Origin: Paludibacteraceae bacterium
GTDB taxonomy: Bacteria; Bacteroidota; Bacteroidia; Bacteroidales; Paludibacteraceae
Assembly: GCA_024693065.1 (NCBI GenBank)
Contig: JAILLP010000023.1
Location: 148,299-212,298 of the forward strand
Length of the DNA stretch: 64,000 nucleotides
Direction: 5' to 3'
A program made the position numbers and the translations under genes. Within the stretch, counting starts at the first letter, position 1; each line of letters begins with the position of its first letter. Under the pieces are notes generated by a model. The model was not told the origin of the DNA. It saw only the letters and a list, made by a program, of their open reading frames with translations, and searched no databases. Positions 1-8,441 of this stretch are shown one piece after another.

Positions 1-16
1 GTTCGGCGGATAGTGT

Positions 17-51
17 ATGCGCCCGACCTTCTTCGGCCGGGCGCATCTTTT
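17..51 (+). terminator. Rho-independent terminator of a gene left of the window
   Basis: A 9-bp perfect stem (ATGCGCCCG at 17-25 with CGGGCGCAT at 38-46) is followed by a short T run (TTTTAG). The orientation suits a plus-strand gene ending left of the window, convergent with the minus-strand CotH gene that ends at 179. A second hairpin follows at 65-90. Confidence 0.55.
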
Positions 52-64
52 AGAGTGATAAACG

Positions 65-90
65 GATGCGCCTTGGTAGCTTTGCGCATC
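65..90. repeat. Second inverted repeat downstream of the terminator
   Basis: GATGCGC at 65-71 pairs with GCGCATC at 84-90. The 5' arm (GATGCGCC, 65-72) is also perfectly complementary to GGCGCATC at 40-47 in the 3' arm of the preceding hairpin, so the two structures could compete. The function is unknown. The rest of 1-178 holds nothing else recognisable. Confidence 0.4.
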
Positions 91-178
91 TCCTTTCATG
101 TTGAAGAGTAATTATTGTTTATTAGATGGTTATTAGGATTATACTTGCAAAATATGTCTGGTTGTTGTTTGTCATTTT

Positions 179-3046
179 TTAGAGGGCTGGTGAGCTTTGT
201 GCTCCTGCCTTGATTATTTTTTTCGTCTGAATAGTTCCTGCCGTATAGATTGTCACGTAATAGATGCCTGCCGGAAGTGCGCTGAGGTCTTTCCGATAAT
301 GATTGCTGTTGACCTGCTCCTCAAGCATGGTGATACCGTTGAGGGAGACGATTCTAACGCTTTCGATTCTCTCGTCGCTACGTATTCCCACTATGTCTGA
401 TACGATGCTAGGATATAGTATGATCGTATTGGATTGAGTTAATGCCTCTCCTGTCATTTCTTTTACGTCTTTTCTTTGGTCACCTATGAATTCCCTAAGC
501 TGTTCTTTGATGACCTCCGGACGGTTCATTGCATACTCCTTGATGGATTTGGCCGCGCTTGTGGCTGTTTGTCCTTTGGTGGCACAGAACTCCTCGTCGA
601 TCATGGTGGTGATGCTGTCGAATACGGTAGCGATTCTCTCCTGAGAGAATGTTGTTTCGAGTTGTTCCATGAAGCGGTTGTAGAACTTTATCTTAAATTC
701 CGAATTCTTGCACAGATTGGTGAATATCTTCGTCATCCAGTCTTTCTTGGTAGCCCAGTTGTAGGAAGCGTCTTCTCCTTGACACCACTTGATCATATTG
801 GTTTTGTAGCTTTTGAAGTTGAATAATCCCAGTCCATAGTCCATGTCGAATAGAATCCAACGGAATTTAGAACCTTCTTTCCTTTCCCTCCATATCTTGG
901 TGTTATTGCCTGGCCAATCCATATTCACCATGAATTGTTGGATGATTTGATAGTCTATGTATTCGTCCATATCCATTCTTTCGCATGCTCCCGCGAAATA
1001 GTTCTCGTCTTTGGGATTGCTGCTGGAGAGGTAGCCCACCAACTCATTGTATGCTTCCAGGTCTCCTTTGCTGGAGTAGATGCCTTTTTGGTCGGAGATG
1101 ACCACCAAATCGATGTTGTCCTCGTCGATGCCGTAGTTGGAGGTGACGTAGTCCGCATTGGTGCGCTCGTTCAGGTTCATCAGTCCCATGTATTTGCCGT
1201 TGAGGTAGTAGGCGACAGGCTGATAGGCTTGGTAATCTATGTTCATGCCGATGGCGAAGGTCTGCATGATACCATCCCTGAATCGGATTCCCTTGTGGTC
1301 GCTTCCTCCGTTGCGCAAATGAATGGTCTTGTGGTTGATGTCCGGCTTGGAGGCGAAGAAGGCATAGTCGTAGTATTCCTTGCCTGTCTGCTTGGATGTC
1401 TTCAGTGAGAGGGATTTGATGGTCTCCGTGATGGAGCATCCGCCGACGATGGAGGATTCCACCTCGCGAGACACCTCTTGCTTCCCGTCCACGATATACT
1501 CGAAGTTGAGCGGACGTTGCCAATCCTGGTTGTAGTTGCCGTATCCGCTACAGTCCTTGTCTCCTTGTATACCGTTCTTTCCTGTGGTGTATATGCCTAT
1601 CATGTCATCGTAGAAATAATCATTGTCGACTGTGAGGGAGACGATAGGAATGTTGAATCCACCGCACTTTTCATGCTTTTCGTCACTGAAGATGTATGAA
1701 TGGGTGGTGATGGAACTTCTGATTTTGTTTGCGTGGTATGCGCAAGCTCTGACGCAGGTGGTTTTCTCGATTTGGATCGGTTCGGTGTAGAGCGTGCCGG
1801 AGGATAGGGTAGGCTCTTTACCGTCTATGGTGTAATAGATTTCCGCATCTTGGGTCCAGCAGGATAGGGAGAGTGTGAATCCGTTTTCTTTGATTCCTCC
1901 TTGTTCGCTGAATTCCACAGGTTCGCAGCGGTCTTCCTCCGTCAATGAAGGGTAGGCTTTGTCGTTTTCTTTGTAGGGTGACGGGTCCATGTAACCGATT
2001 TCACCGGACTCGTCACGTCCGAATGAGACGTGGGCGTCCATTTTGCCATAGGCGATGGAGTCGATGATGACGCCCTCTTTGCTGATGAGGATGTATCCTC
2101 CGTCCGCATCCAGTTTGTAAGGTGAGTGTGCGTTTTTGCTATTCTTGTCTGCCTTGCCCGTGTATTGTCCGTCGAACCAGAGCAGGTTGCGGCTTTCGGG
2201 TTCCACGTAGTAGTCTTGCTGGATTTCCCATTCCCATTTGAGGGAGTATTTCCCTTTCTTTTTCAGTTTGTAGTGGGTGATGGTGTAGGATTTCAGGTTC
2301 TCCCGGCATGTTCCGCTGTTCGCGAACTCCATATAGCCTGAGAAGTTATAGTAGTCGCTATCCATGTAGGTGGATAGGTTGCATGGCATGATTTCGCTGA
2401 TGCTGATTGCAGGAACGTAGTCGCTCTCTTTCTCGAACACGGCGGTGAAGGAATGGTCTTCCGTGACGCCATTCATGCGAATCGTGTTACCCTCCGTCAC
2501 GTCCGCCTCGTCACCCTCCCAGTGGGAGAAATGGTAGCCGCAGTTAGGTGTCGCCGTGAATGTTACCGTGTCGGACGGAACGAATTGGTTGCCTTGTTTG
2601 TTGGACGAAATGGAACCTCCGTTCTCATCGCTCACGCTCACGTTGATGGTGTAGGTGATGAGCTCGAAGATGGCGGTCAGGCGAAGCTCGCGCGGAAGTC
2701 CCTCGATCGTTATGGTCGCCTGGTCGGAGTAGTCCCTGTCACCGCTTCTCCATTTGACGAACCGGTATCCCTCGTTCGCCGTGGCTACGAAGGTGGCGGT
2801 GTCGTTCCGCTTCAGCTCCTCTTTGTCGCAAGTGACGCTACCTCCCGAAGTGGGAGATATGGTGAGGTTTAGACGTACGTTCTCCTCTTTCCCTGGCTCC
2901 TCTTTGCCGGGTTCTTCTTTCCCTGGTTCTCTTCCTGGTCCTCCACCTTCTGGTCCACCGTCAGGTTGCTGTGCGAAGATCGTTGTGCATTGAATGCAAA
3001 ACACAACCATAAGAAACATTCTGATGATGCTCATTCCCCTATTCAT
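179..3046 (-). CDS. Secreted CotH-kinase family protein with bacterial repeats, LTD-like domain and T9SS C-terminal sorting domain
   Basis: 955 residues. A signal peptide is visible at 1-25 (hydrophobic MFLMVVF core, cleavage after ...IFA). It is followed by a Pro/Gly/Glu linker with a repeated GKEEP unit (about 28-56) and two InlB-B/bacterial-repeat-like modules (about 57-206; GYRFVKW and GYHFSHW motifs). Next come a lamin-tail-like (LTD) beta domain opening with ISEIMPCN (about 212-340), a chitobiase-C-like module (YYTIDGKEPT, about 390-450), and a CotH fold (about 465-800) with RFRDG, LNERTNADYV and a WILFDMDYG metal-site-like motif. The last 75 residues look like a T9SS type A sorting domain (LYPSIVSDIVGI ... 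GIYYVTIYTAG ... KKIIKAG). CotH proteins are atypical protein kinases; the target here is unknown. It is probably exported across the outer membrane and attached to the surface. Met5 (3034) is an alternative start. A second multidomain CotH protein lies at 47874-51701. Confidence 0.85.
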   Translation of the reverse strand: MNRGMSIIRMFLMVVFCIQCTTIFAQQPDGGPEGGGPGREPGKEEPGKEEPGKEENVRLNLTISPTSGGSVTCDKEELKRNDTATFVATANEGYRFVKWRSGDRDYSDQATITIEGLPRELRLTAIFELITYTINVSVSDENGGSISSNKQGNQFVPSDTVTFTATPNCGYHFSHWEGDEADVTEGNTIRMNGVTEDHSFTAVFEKESDYVPAISISEIMPCNLSTYMDSDYYNFSGYMEFANSGTCRENLKSYTITHYKLKKKGKYSLKWEWEIQQDYYVEPESRNLLWFDGQYTGKADKNSKNAHSPYKLDADGGYILISKEGVIIDSIAYGKMDAHVSFGRDESGEIGYMDPSPYKENDKAYPSLTEEDRCEPVEFSEQGGIKENGFTLSLSCWTQDAEIYYTIDGKEPTLSSGTLYTEPIQIEKTTCVRACAYHANKIRSSITTHSYIFSDEKHEKCGGFNIPIVSLTVDNDYFYDDMIGIYTTGKNGIQGDKDCSGYGNYNQDWQRPLNFEYIVDGKQEVSREVESSIVGGCSITETIKSLSLKTSKQTGKEYYDYAFFASKPDINHKTIHLRNGGSDHKGIRFRDGIMQTFAIGMNIDYQAYQPVAYYLNGKYMGLMNLNERTNADYVTSNYGIDEDNIDLVVISDQKGIYSSKGDLEAYNELVGYLSSSNPKDENYFAGACERMDMDEYIDYQIIQQFMVNMDWPGNNTKIWRERKEGSKFRWILFDMDYGLGLFNFKSYKTNMIKWCQGEDASYNWATKKDWMTKIFTNLCKNSEFKIKFYNRFMEQLETTFSQERIATVFDSITTMIDEEFCATKGQTATSAAKSIKEYAMNRPEVIKEQLREFIGDQRKDVKEMTGEALTQSNTIILYPSIVSDIVGIRSDERIESVRIVSLNGITMLEEQVNSNHYRKDLSALPAGIYYVTIYTAGTIQTKKIIKAGAQSSPAL

Positions 3047-3388
3047 GATATAAATATTACTATAAGTTTATGGCTTAAATATATGCCCACACTATCCATG
3101 TTTGGTGGATAATGTTCTTCTCCCTATTATAAAAATATACGATATGCAATCAGTTGATTCACATCATATTAGTCCGTCATTTATAAAATGTCATATGAAA
3201 CAAACACACACACATCCTATAGATTATAGACGGAGCAAATGTAAAAAATCCCACCATCAACTGAAACTATTTTTCAATGATTATGTGGCTTATTTCAGTG
3301 AAGGAGTAATTCTTTGAGGCGAATGATACTTGTCCACTTTGTGAGCCTATCGATTGCTTCCTAATTTCCTTCACCTCCGCATAGTGTG
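3047..3388. other. Intergenic region, 342 bp, AT-rich
   Basis: The region lies between the start of the CotH gene and the end of the 771-residue protein gene, both on the minus strand. It should hold the CotH promoter: a minus-strand TATATTTA near 3074-3081 resembles a -7 element, without a clear -33. A 5-bp inverted repeat (ATCCA/TGGAT, about 3096-3112) is present. The 71-codon plus-strand ORF here has no protein-like features, and I see no RNA gene. Confidence 0.4.
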
Positions 3389-5704
3389 TTAGTTGTTAAG
3401 ATATAATTCGAAATATTTGCATTTCGATACCACCTCCTTATAGTACTTTGTATTCTCCATATCTGACAGAAGTTCATAATAATCAATATCAGATGTTACG
3501 TCATCCACATGGTAATATGGTCCATAATCCAAGTGGAAGTATTCCCCCAGATAATGTTGGATGCCTTGATGTGTGGTTTTCGCCAATGCGAAAGTGAGTC
3601 GGGCTTTCAGTTCCTTGTCTTTTGCTAAAGAGAATCCTTTTAAGTAATATGAATAAGCGTCATATACGGAAGATGCAAAAATACTTCTATCTCGATAATA
3701 TCCTTCATCACTTAAATTGAAATAGAAGTTGCCCAACAAGAATGCGGCTTTCGCAGCTTTGTTTTTGTTGGGAGATTGTTGTACCGTCTTGTTTAATTCC
3801 TTTATGTATTCCAAATAAGTTAAAAGAGGAGTTTTCTCTGCAGGTAATGTACCTAATATCTCTTTGATATAATCGTAATGGAAGTCGTTTTGCTCCTCCT
3901 TGTCATAGTAATTGAATCCTCGTATATTGCTGCAAAAGGCGCATTTCCATTCGACTTCTGATTTGTTCTTCAACTCTTTCAGTAGATGGTAGGCACTGTC
4001 GATAGAGGCGATATCAACTAGATTATCGCTTCCCCTTCTTTCGTTCAGGAACAAGATCGCTTTTTTGAACTTCAATTCATTCAACTGTAAGTTCTGAACC
4101 CAGATGACCCATTTCTCGAAATCGTTTTTGTCCTTTTTATTGACAAAATCTATGAGGCGATTGCATAAGTCCAGATCGTATACCTCATCATCTCCATAGT
4201 AGTACATAACATGTCCAATGATAGAGTCTCCTGACATGTAGAAGCGTTTTCCCCATAATTTCGAGATCCAATCAAATTCGAGGAATTCGGGTGTTTGGTT
4301 GGTGGTGAATCCATTTTTTGACAAAATCGTGTCCGCCACTTCTCTTGTCATCACATCGGGCTCTTCTATATCGACCAACAGTTGCAGTGTTTTTTTGATG
4401 GATTTGACTTTGGGATTGTCTTCCTCCACTTTAGATAGTGCATCTCTTGCTGCTTCATAAGAATGGGAATATGCAAGGAGAGTGGCAACGGCTAAATTCC
4501 AAAATGTTTTCTTTTGTGAACTCTGTGACATCTTTTTCGCCCAATTTATCACATCGATTTCATACTCGGAAGGACCTTCCTTTTTGCCAAAAATGGGGTA
4601 ATCATAATTGCCATAATCATGTATGGATCTTTCTATATCGTTAATGTAACGTGCCATCAACACTCTTGCTTCTATTGCGTTGGGATCGATTTTTGCAATC
4701 TCCTTTGCTTCGCTGATGGGATCGTTGAAATATCGGTATCCTTGCAAAAAATGGTAGCTCATTTTCCCTTCTTTATCTATTCGATCCTTTGCCTGAAAGA
4801 GGAATTCGAGCTCGTCCATAATCTTCAAAGAGTTGACGACTGATTTTTTCATGTCTTGCGATGATTTGAAAACTTTCAAAAAATCGTTCAGGTAGGATAA
4901 CCTATCTTTGTCGGACACCTTTTCCCCTGAGCTGAACAACATGCCTCTCAGGGCGCCCGCTTTTTGATTCAAGGCGTAGTAATATATTTCTGGCTGATAT
5001 CTCAACTTCTTCACGTACTTGTCGAAGTATTTCACCGCATCCGAATAACGCCTCGTGTAATGGGCCAAACGGACGATCTGATAACCATATCGCAGCTTTA
5101 ATTCTTTGTCTGATAGATTTTTGTATTTCTTCTTTAAATGGGACATAATATCCTCGTAGGGTAGTACGTCCGCCGTAAAATCTTTTCTATCCCGCCAGTT
5201 TCCTTCCCAGAAAATTTGTGTAAAGTCATAATATCCTTCCAATACTTCTTCCGATAGTGAGATGCACATGTATGGTTCAAGGTATTTGGCATACGAGAGG
5301 TATTCCAGGGCTTCGTGGTTCTTCTCGCAAAAACCCTTATCCGCAAAAGTTAAATACTTATTAGCGCACATGTGGTTCCTCAACAAAGTGTCTATTTCAT
5401 TTTTTGAGGCTTCCATTACAAGATAATTGGCTTCTTCGACTTTAATTTTCAAATAGGAGGCCCACTCTTTCACGTTGCCGCTATATGGTTTTCTATATAT
5501 ATTATGTGCTTCGTCATAGTATAAGTAATAGTATCCCCCATCTGTTCTGAGAAATGGTAGGTAGTCACATGAATCCGCTAATTCCTGATTAAATAGATTG
5601 ATGAAATACTCGTCGATGACTGGATCACCAGTACAGGCGGATGCTTTCTGAACTGGAGAAAGAACAGCCCATATCAAAATGAATAATATACCTAGTTTCT
5701 TCAT
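3389..5704 (-). CDS. Large secreted protein of unknown function, helical/TPR-like, paired with an upstream lipoprotein
   Basis: 771 residues with a clear signal peptide (MKKLGILFILIWAVLSPVQKASA, then a Cys as the first residues of the mature part: ACTGDP). The mature protein starts with the aromatic-rich stretch VIDEYFINLFNQEL ... LPFLRT. It continues as largely alpha-helical sequence with many Tyr, Lys and Glu, resembling TPR/solenoid arrays (for example residues 180-330 and 640-740, with AKYFDKYVKKL and KAAFLLGNFYFNLSDE-type helices). I recognise this layout from Bacteroidetes proteins that occur beside a short lipoprotein, but I know of no assigned function. Its start codon lies 4 bp after the stop of the lipoprotein gene, so the two are surely co-transcribed and may be translationally coupled. 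It is most likely periplasmic or surface-exposed. Confidence 0.75.
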   Translation of the reverse strand: MKKLGILFILIWAVLSPVQKASACTGDPVIDEYFINLFNQELADSCDYLPFLRTDGGYYYLYYDEAHNIYRKPYSGNVKEWASYLKIKVEEANYLVMEASKNEIDTLLRNHMCANKYLTFADKGFCEKNHEALEYLSYAKYLEPYMCISLSEEVLEGYYDFTQIFWEGNWRDRKDFTADVLPYEDIMSHLKKKYKNLSDKELKLRYGYQIVRLAHYTRRYSDAVKYFDKYVKKLRYQPEIYYYALNQKAGALRGMLFSSGEKVSDKDRLSYLNDFLKVFKSSQDMKKSVVNSLKIMDELEFLFQAKDRIDKEGKMSYHFLQGYRYFNDPISEAKEIAKIDPNAIEARVLMARYINDIERSIHDYGNYDYPIFGKKEGPSEYEIDVINWAKKMSQSSQKKTFWNLAVATLLAYSHSYEAARDALSKVEEDNPKVKSIKKTLQLLVDIEEPDVMTREVADTILSKNGFTTNQTPEFLEFDWISKLWGKRFYMSGDSIIGHVMYYYGDDEVYDLDLCNRLIDFVNKKDKNDFEKWVIWVQNLQLNELKFKKAILFLNERRGSDNLVDIASIDSAYHLLKELKNKSEVEWKCAFCSNIRGFNYYDKEEQNDFHYDYIKEILGTLPAEKTPLLTYLEYIKELNKTVQQSPNKNKAAKAAFLLGNFYFNLSDEGYYRDRSIFASSVYDAYSYYLKGFSLAKDKELKARLTFALAKTTHQGIQHYLGEYFHLDYGPYYHVDDVTSDIDYYELLSDMENTKYYKEVVSKCKYFELYLNN

Positions 5705-5708
5705 AATC

Positions 5709-6713
5709 TTACCTTAAATCTTCTGATGTATAACGATTTAAATATCCATTGCTTAAATGATAATATACTATCGTGTAAGAATGTCCTATTTTGCTGTCTA
5801 AGTATAGTTTCGCTTCCCGCAACAGGGAGGGGGATATCTCCTCCAATTCGATGGTGAAGCCTTTGCTTACATAGAATCCGTTCAGGAAACATGCCTCTAA
5901 AGCTTTGTATTTATTTCCCTCCAAATGGGTGAACTGGGCACTCTCCAAATCATCTCTGGAGACACCATTGATCAGTCTCACCTTGCCCAAGTGATTGGTT
6001 ACGATTCCCCATGAGAAGAGGGGCAGTGCGTAGTCCAAAGGGAGCGGGTACTTGTTGAGGCTTTTAGTATAGTTCTTCAGTAGGTCAATGTCGAGGATAG
6101 AGTTCGAATTTTGACCATCCGTCGGATCGGAGGTGGCGTAGCACATCAAATATCCTTTCTCTGCGGGAGGAATGCCTATTTCATCGGCATCTTTTATCTG
6201 ATGGAGACGGATGGTGCAGGAGATTTTTGCCCCTGATATCTTCTTCAACGCTCTCAGGAAAGCGAAGTATTTCTCCTTGGTGCCGCGGGTCCAATCGCAG
6301 TCTATCTGAATCTCTTCGTCGCATTTGCCGAGTACCTTGTTGTATGCAGCCATGCCCTGGATCTGTTTGGCCACGCTCTCCGCCAAATCCTCCATCTTAT
6401 GGGTGGCCGCGAATACCTCGTTGGTGATGAAGACGACGGGAACTATCTTCACGGAGTCCTCCATCAGTGGATTTTCTTTGACGGGGGATAGCACCGCTAT
6501 TGGTTGTGTCCTCCCATTTCCCCTCACTACATCGAAGAAGCGGAGATATACTTTCTTGCAACCTAAAGCCTTGACCTTGCCCCGCAATGCGTCATCCACT
6601 TGGTATTGGTTCTTCCAGTAGTAGAAGCTGATGTCATGCTCCACTTTGGTGCATGAAAACAAACTCAGTACCAATAGGTTAATGGATAATATTTTTATAA
6701 TCTTATTGTGCAT
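5709..6713 (-). CDS. Lipoprotein of unknown function, first gene of a two-gene operon
   Basis: 334 residues when started at MHNKIIKILS. That choice places a compact lipoprotein signal with lipobox LFSC near residue 21; a start 13 codons upstream (6752) would add a charged, non-signal-like extension. The mature part contains FYYWKNQYQV, a KKVYLRFFDV strand, KIVPVVFITN, EIQIDCDWTRGTKEKYFAFL and CTIRLHQIKD, spaced like successive strands of a beta/alpha barrel, with conserved-looking acidic residues at strand ends. This suggests a glycoside-hydrolase-like TIM barrel, but it is inference from pattern only. It precedes the 771-residue secreted protein by 4 bp. Confidence 0.75.
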   Translation of the reverse strand: MHNKIIKILSINLLVLSLFSCTKVEHDISFYYWKNQYQVDDALRGKVKALGCKKVYLRFFDVVRGNGRTQPIAVLSPVKENPLMEDSVKIVPVVFITNEVFAATHKMEDLAESVAKQIQGMAAYNKVLGKCDEEIQIDCDWTRGTKEKYFAFLRALKKISGAKISCTIRLHQIKDADEIGIPPAEKGYLMCYATSDPTDGQNSNSILDIDLLKNYTKSLNKYPLPLDYALPLFSWGIVTNHLGKVRLINGVSRDDLESAQFTHLEGNKYKALEACFLNGFYVSKGFTIELEEISPSLLREAKLYLDSKIGHSYTIVYYHLSNGYLNRYTSEDLR

Positions 6714-6780
6714 CCGAACTTTCTTGTTTGTCCTTTTCGGGGTGTGCCACAAATTTAATGATTTATTTCTCTCTCAAATG

Positions 6781-6817
6781 AAAAAAGCGGGGAAACATAG
6801 CAATTGTTTCCTCGCCT
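6781..6817 (-). terminator. Terminator downstream of purM
   Basis: The stem GCGGGGAAACA (6787-6797) / TGTTTCCTCGC (6805-6815) has a single G-T pair. On the minus strand it is followed by a run of six T (complement of 6781-6786), as expected for the end of the purM transcript. Confidence 0.7.
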
Positions 6818-6888
6818 TTATTTTTAGTGGTTAAGACTTGATCTCCCTTTTTCGGTCCGGACACGAATGTCCTTCCCCCTTCGGGGAT

Positions 6889-8055
6889 TTAGTATTCGAA
6901 CCTTCCGAATTCGCTCTCGATGACCAGTTGCGTTTTGTCGGACTTCTCCACGAAGCCTACGATTTGTGCGTCGATGCCGAAGGATTGGGAGATGCGGATG
7001 ATATCCTCCGCCTTCTCTTTCGGCAAATAGATTTCGAAGCGATGACCCATGTTGAACACCTTGTACATCTCTTGCCAGTCTGTGCCGGACTGCTCCTGGA
7101 TGGTTTTGAACAATGGAGGAACAGGGAACATATTGTTCTTCGTGATCTTCACGTTCTCCACGAAATGGAGCACCTTGGTCTGTGCACCGCCGGAGCAGTG
7201 GATCATGCCGTGGATGGAAGAACGGTGGGTGTCGAGGATTTTCTTGATGACCGGCGCATAGGTGCGGGTAGGGGAAAGAACCATCTTTCCTGCGTTGACA
7301 GGGCAGTTCTCAACCGCATCCGTCAGTTTCAGTTTACCTGAGTAGACCAGTTCGTCCGGAACCGCCGCATCGAAGCTTTCCGGGTATTTCTTAGCCAGGT
7401 ATTTGGCGAATACATCGTGGCGGGCGGAGGTCAGTCCGTTGCTGCCCATACCCCCGTTGTACTCCTTCTCGTAGGTGGCTTGTCCGTAGGAGGCGAGTCC
7501 CACGATGACGTCACCCGCCTGGATATTGGCGTTGTCGATCACGTCGGCGCGTTTCATGCGGCAAGTGACGGTGCTGTCCACGATGATGGTGCGGACCAAG
7601 TCGCCCACGTCAGCGGTCTCACCGCCTGTCGCGTAGACGCCCACGCCCATCTCGCGGAGTTCCGCTAAGAGCTCGTCCGTTCCGTTGATGATGGCCGAGA
7701 TGACCTCACCGGGCACCAGCAACTTGTTGCGTCCGATGGTGGAGGAGACCAGGATGTTGTCCGTCGCACCCACGCAAAGCAGGTCGTCGATGTTCATGAT
7801 CAGTGCGTCTTGGGCGATTCCCTTCCATACGGAGAGGTCTCCCGTCTCTTTCCAATAGAGGTAGGCGAGGGATGATTTCGTGCCTGCCCCGTCCGCATGC
7901 ATGATGTTGCAGTACTCCGGGTCACCCCCTAAGATATCAGGGATAATTTTGCAGAACGCTTTAGGGAAAATACCTTTGTCGATGTTTTTGATCGCGTTGT
8001 GTACATCCTCCTTGCTGGCCGACACTCCACGCAGATTGTAACGTTGATCGCTCAT
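6889..8055 (-). CDS. purM: Phosphoribosylformylglycinamidine cyclo-ligase (AIR synthase), Bacteroidetes type
   Basis: 388 residues of the PurM/ThiL/SelD ATP-dependent fold. The N-terminal half carries NIMHADGAGTKSSLAY, MNIDDLLCVGA and the glycine-rich GGETADVGD segment, which correspond to the nucleotide and phosphate-binding regions of the family. The C-terminal half contains the GMIHCSGGAQTKVLHF segment typical of the AIRS_C domain. PurM converts FGAM to aminoimidazole ribonucleotide in cytosolic purine synthesis. The length (about 390) is greater than E. coli PurM (about 345) and fits the form commonly annotated as PurM in Bacteroidetes. The gene is transcribed alone, with a terminator on its 3' side and a -7 element upstream; no other purine gene is adjacent. 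Confidence 0.85.
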   Translation of the reverse strand: MSDQRYNLRGVSASKEDVHNAIKNIDKGIFPKAFCKIIPDILGGDPEYCNIMHADGAGTKSSLAYLYWKETGDLSVWKGIAQDALIMNIDDLLCVGATDNILVSSTIGRNKLLVPGEVISAIINGTDELLAELREMGVGVYATGGETADVGDLVRTIIVDSTVTCRMKRADVIDNANIQAGDVIVGLASYGQATYEKEYNGGMGSNGLTSARHDVFAKYLAKKYPESFDAAVPDELVYSGKLKLTDAVENCPVNAGKMVLSPTRTYAPVIKKILDTHRSSIHGMIHCSGGAQTKVLHFVENVKITKNNMFPVPPLFKTIQEQSGTDWQEMYKVFNMGHRFEIYLPKEKAEDIIRISQSFGIDAQIVGFVEKSDKTQLVIESEFGRFEY

Positions 8056-8135
8056 AATATATTGTGTATTACGTTTTTATAGTACTATATGCCTTCTGAC
8101 GGGGAAAGCTCTCCTCCTTTCAGAAAGGAACGGTG

Positions 8136-8143
8136 CAAAATTA
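8136..8143 (-). promoter_or_regulatory. Probable -7 element of the purM promoter
   Basis: On the minus strand the sequence reads TAATTTTG, a full match to the Bacteroidetes -7 consensus TAnnTTTG, about 80 bp before the purM start. No convincing TTTG was found at the ideal -33 spacing. Confidence 0.45.
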
Positions 8144-8404
8144 GGCAAAAAAATTAAGACGGAGTTCCCTTCTCGGTCCCATTTATCCATGAATCTTTCA
8201 GAATGTTTCTGTTTGTTATTGTATATTGTTGAAAATGAATATTTTACAATGTATAAGGTGTATGTTTACTCCGCATGGGAGAAAATGAGGAGTGCCACGT
8301 CCCTACGCAATCTATGCTGTGGGCGTTTCTTTTTTGGACGGATGAATTTTATTTTACCCAATGAGTTTATGGAAATTTTTTGCGTGTTATTTGGAATTTG
8401 GTAT

Positions 8405-8412
8405 TACTTTTG
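8405..8412 (+). promoter_or_regulatory. Probable -7 element before the phenylacetate-CoA ligase gene
   Basis: TACTTTTG matches TAnnTTTG and lies 30 bp before the start codon. A TTTG at 8379-8382 is 22 nt upstream, slightly more than the usual 19-21. Confidence 0.5.
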
Positions 8413-8441
8413 CATAGTCTAACAAGTATAATGTGTAAGAA

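Larger units (their letters stand above)
8056..8441. other. Divergent intergenic region between purM and the phenylacetate-CoA ligase gene
   Basis: 386 bp containing the two outward promoters listed separately. The middle (about 8290-8330) holds GAGTGCCACGTCCCTACGC, which resembles one arm of palindromic intergenic repeats common in Bacteroidetes, without a matching second arm. The 77-codon plus-strand ORF here looks non-coding. Confidence 0.4.

Noticed and set aside
3102..3317. 71-codon plus-strand ORF in the intergenic region
   Set aside because: No ribosome site and low-complexity His/Lys composition; more likely non-coding.
8189..8422. 77-codon plus-strand ORF before the CoA ligase gene
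   Set aside because: It overlaps the predicted promoter of the next gene and lacks protein-like pattern.
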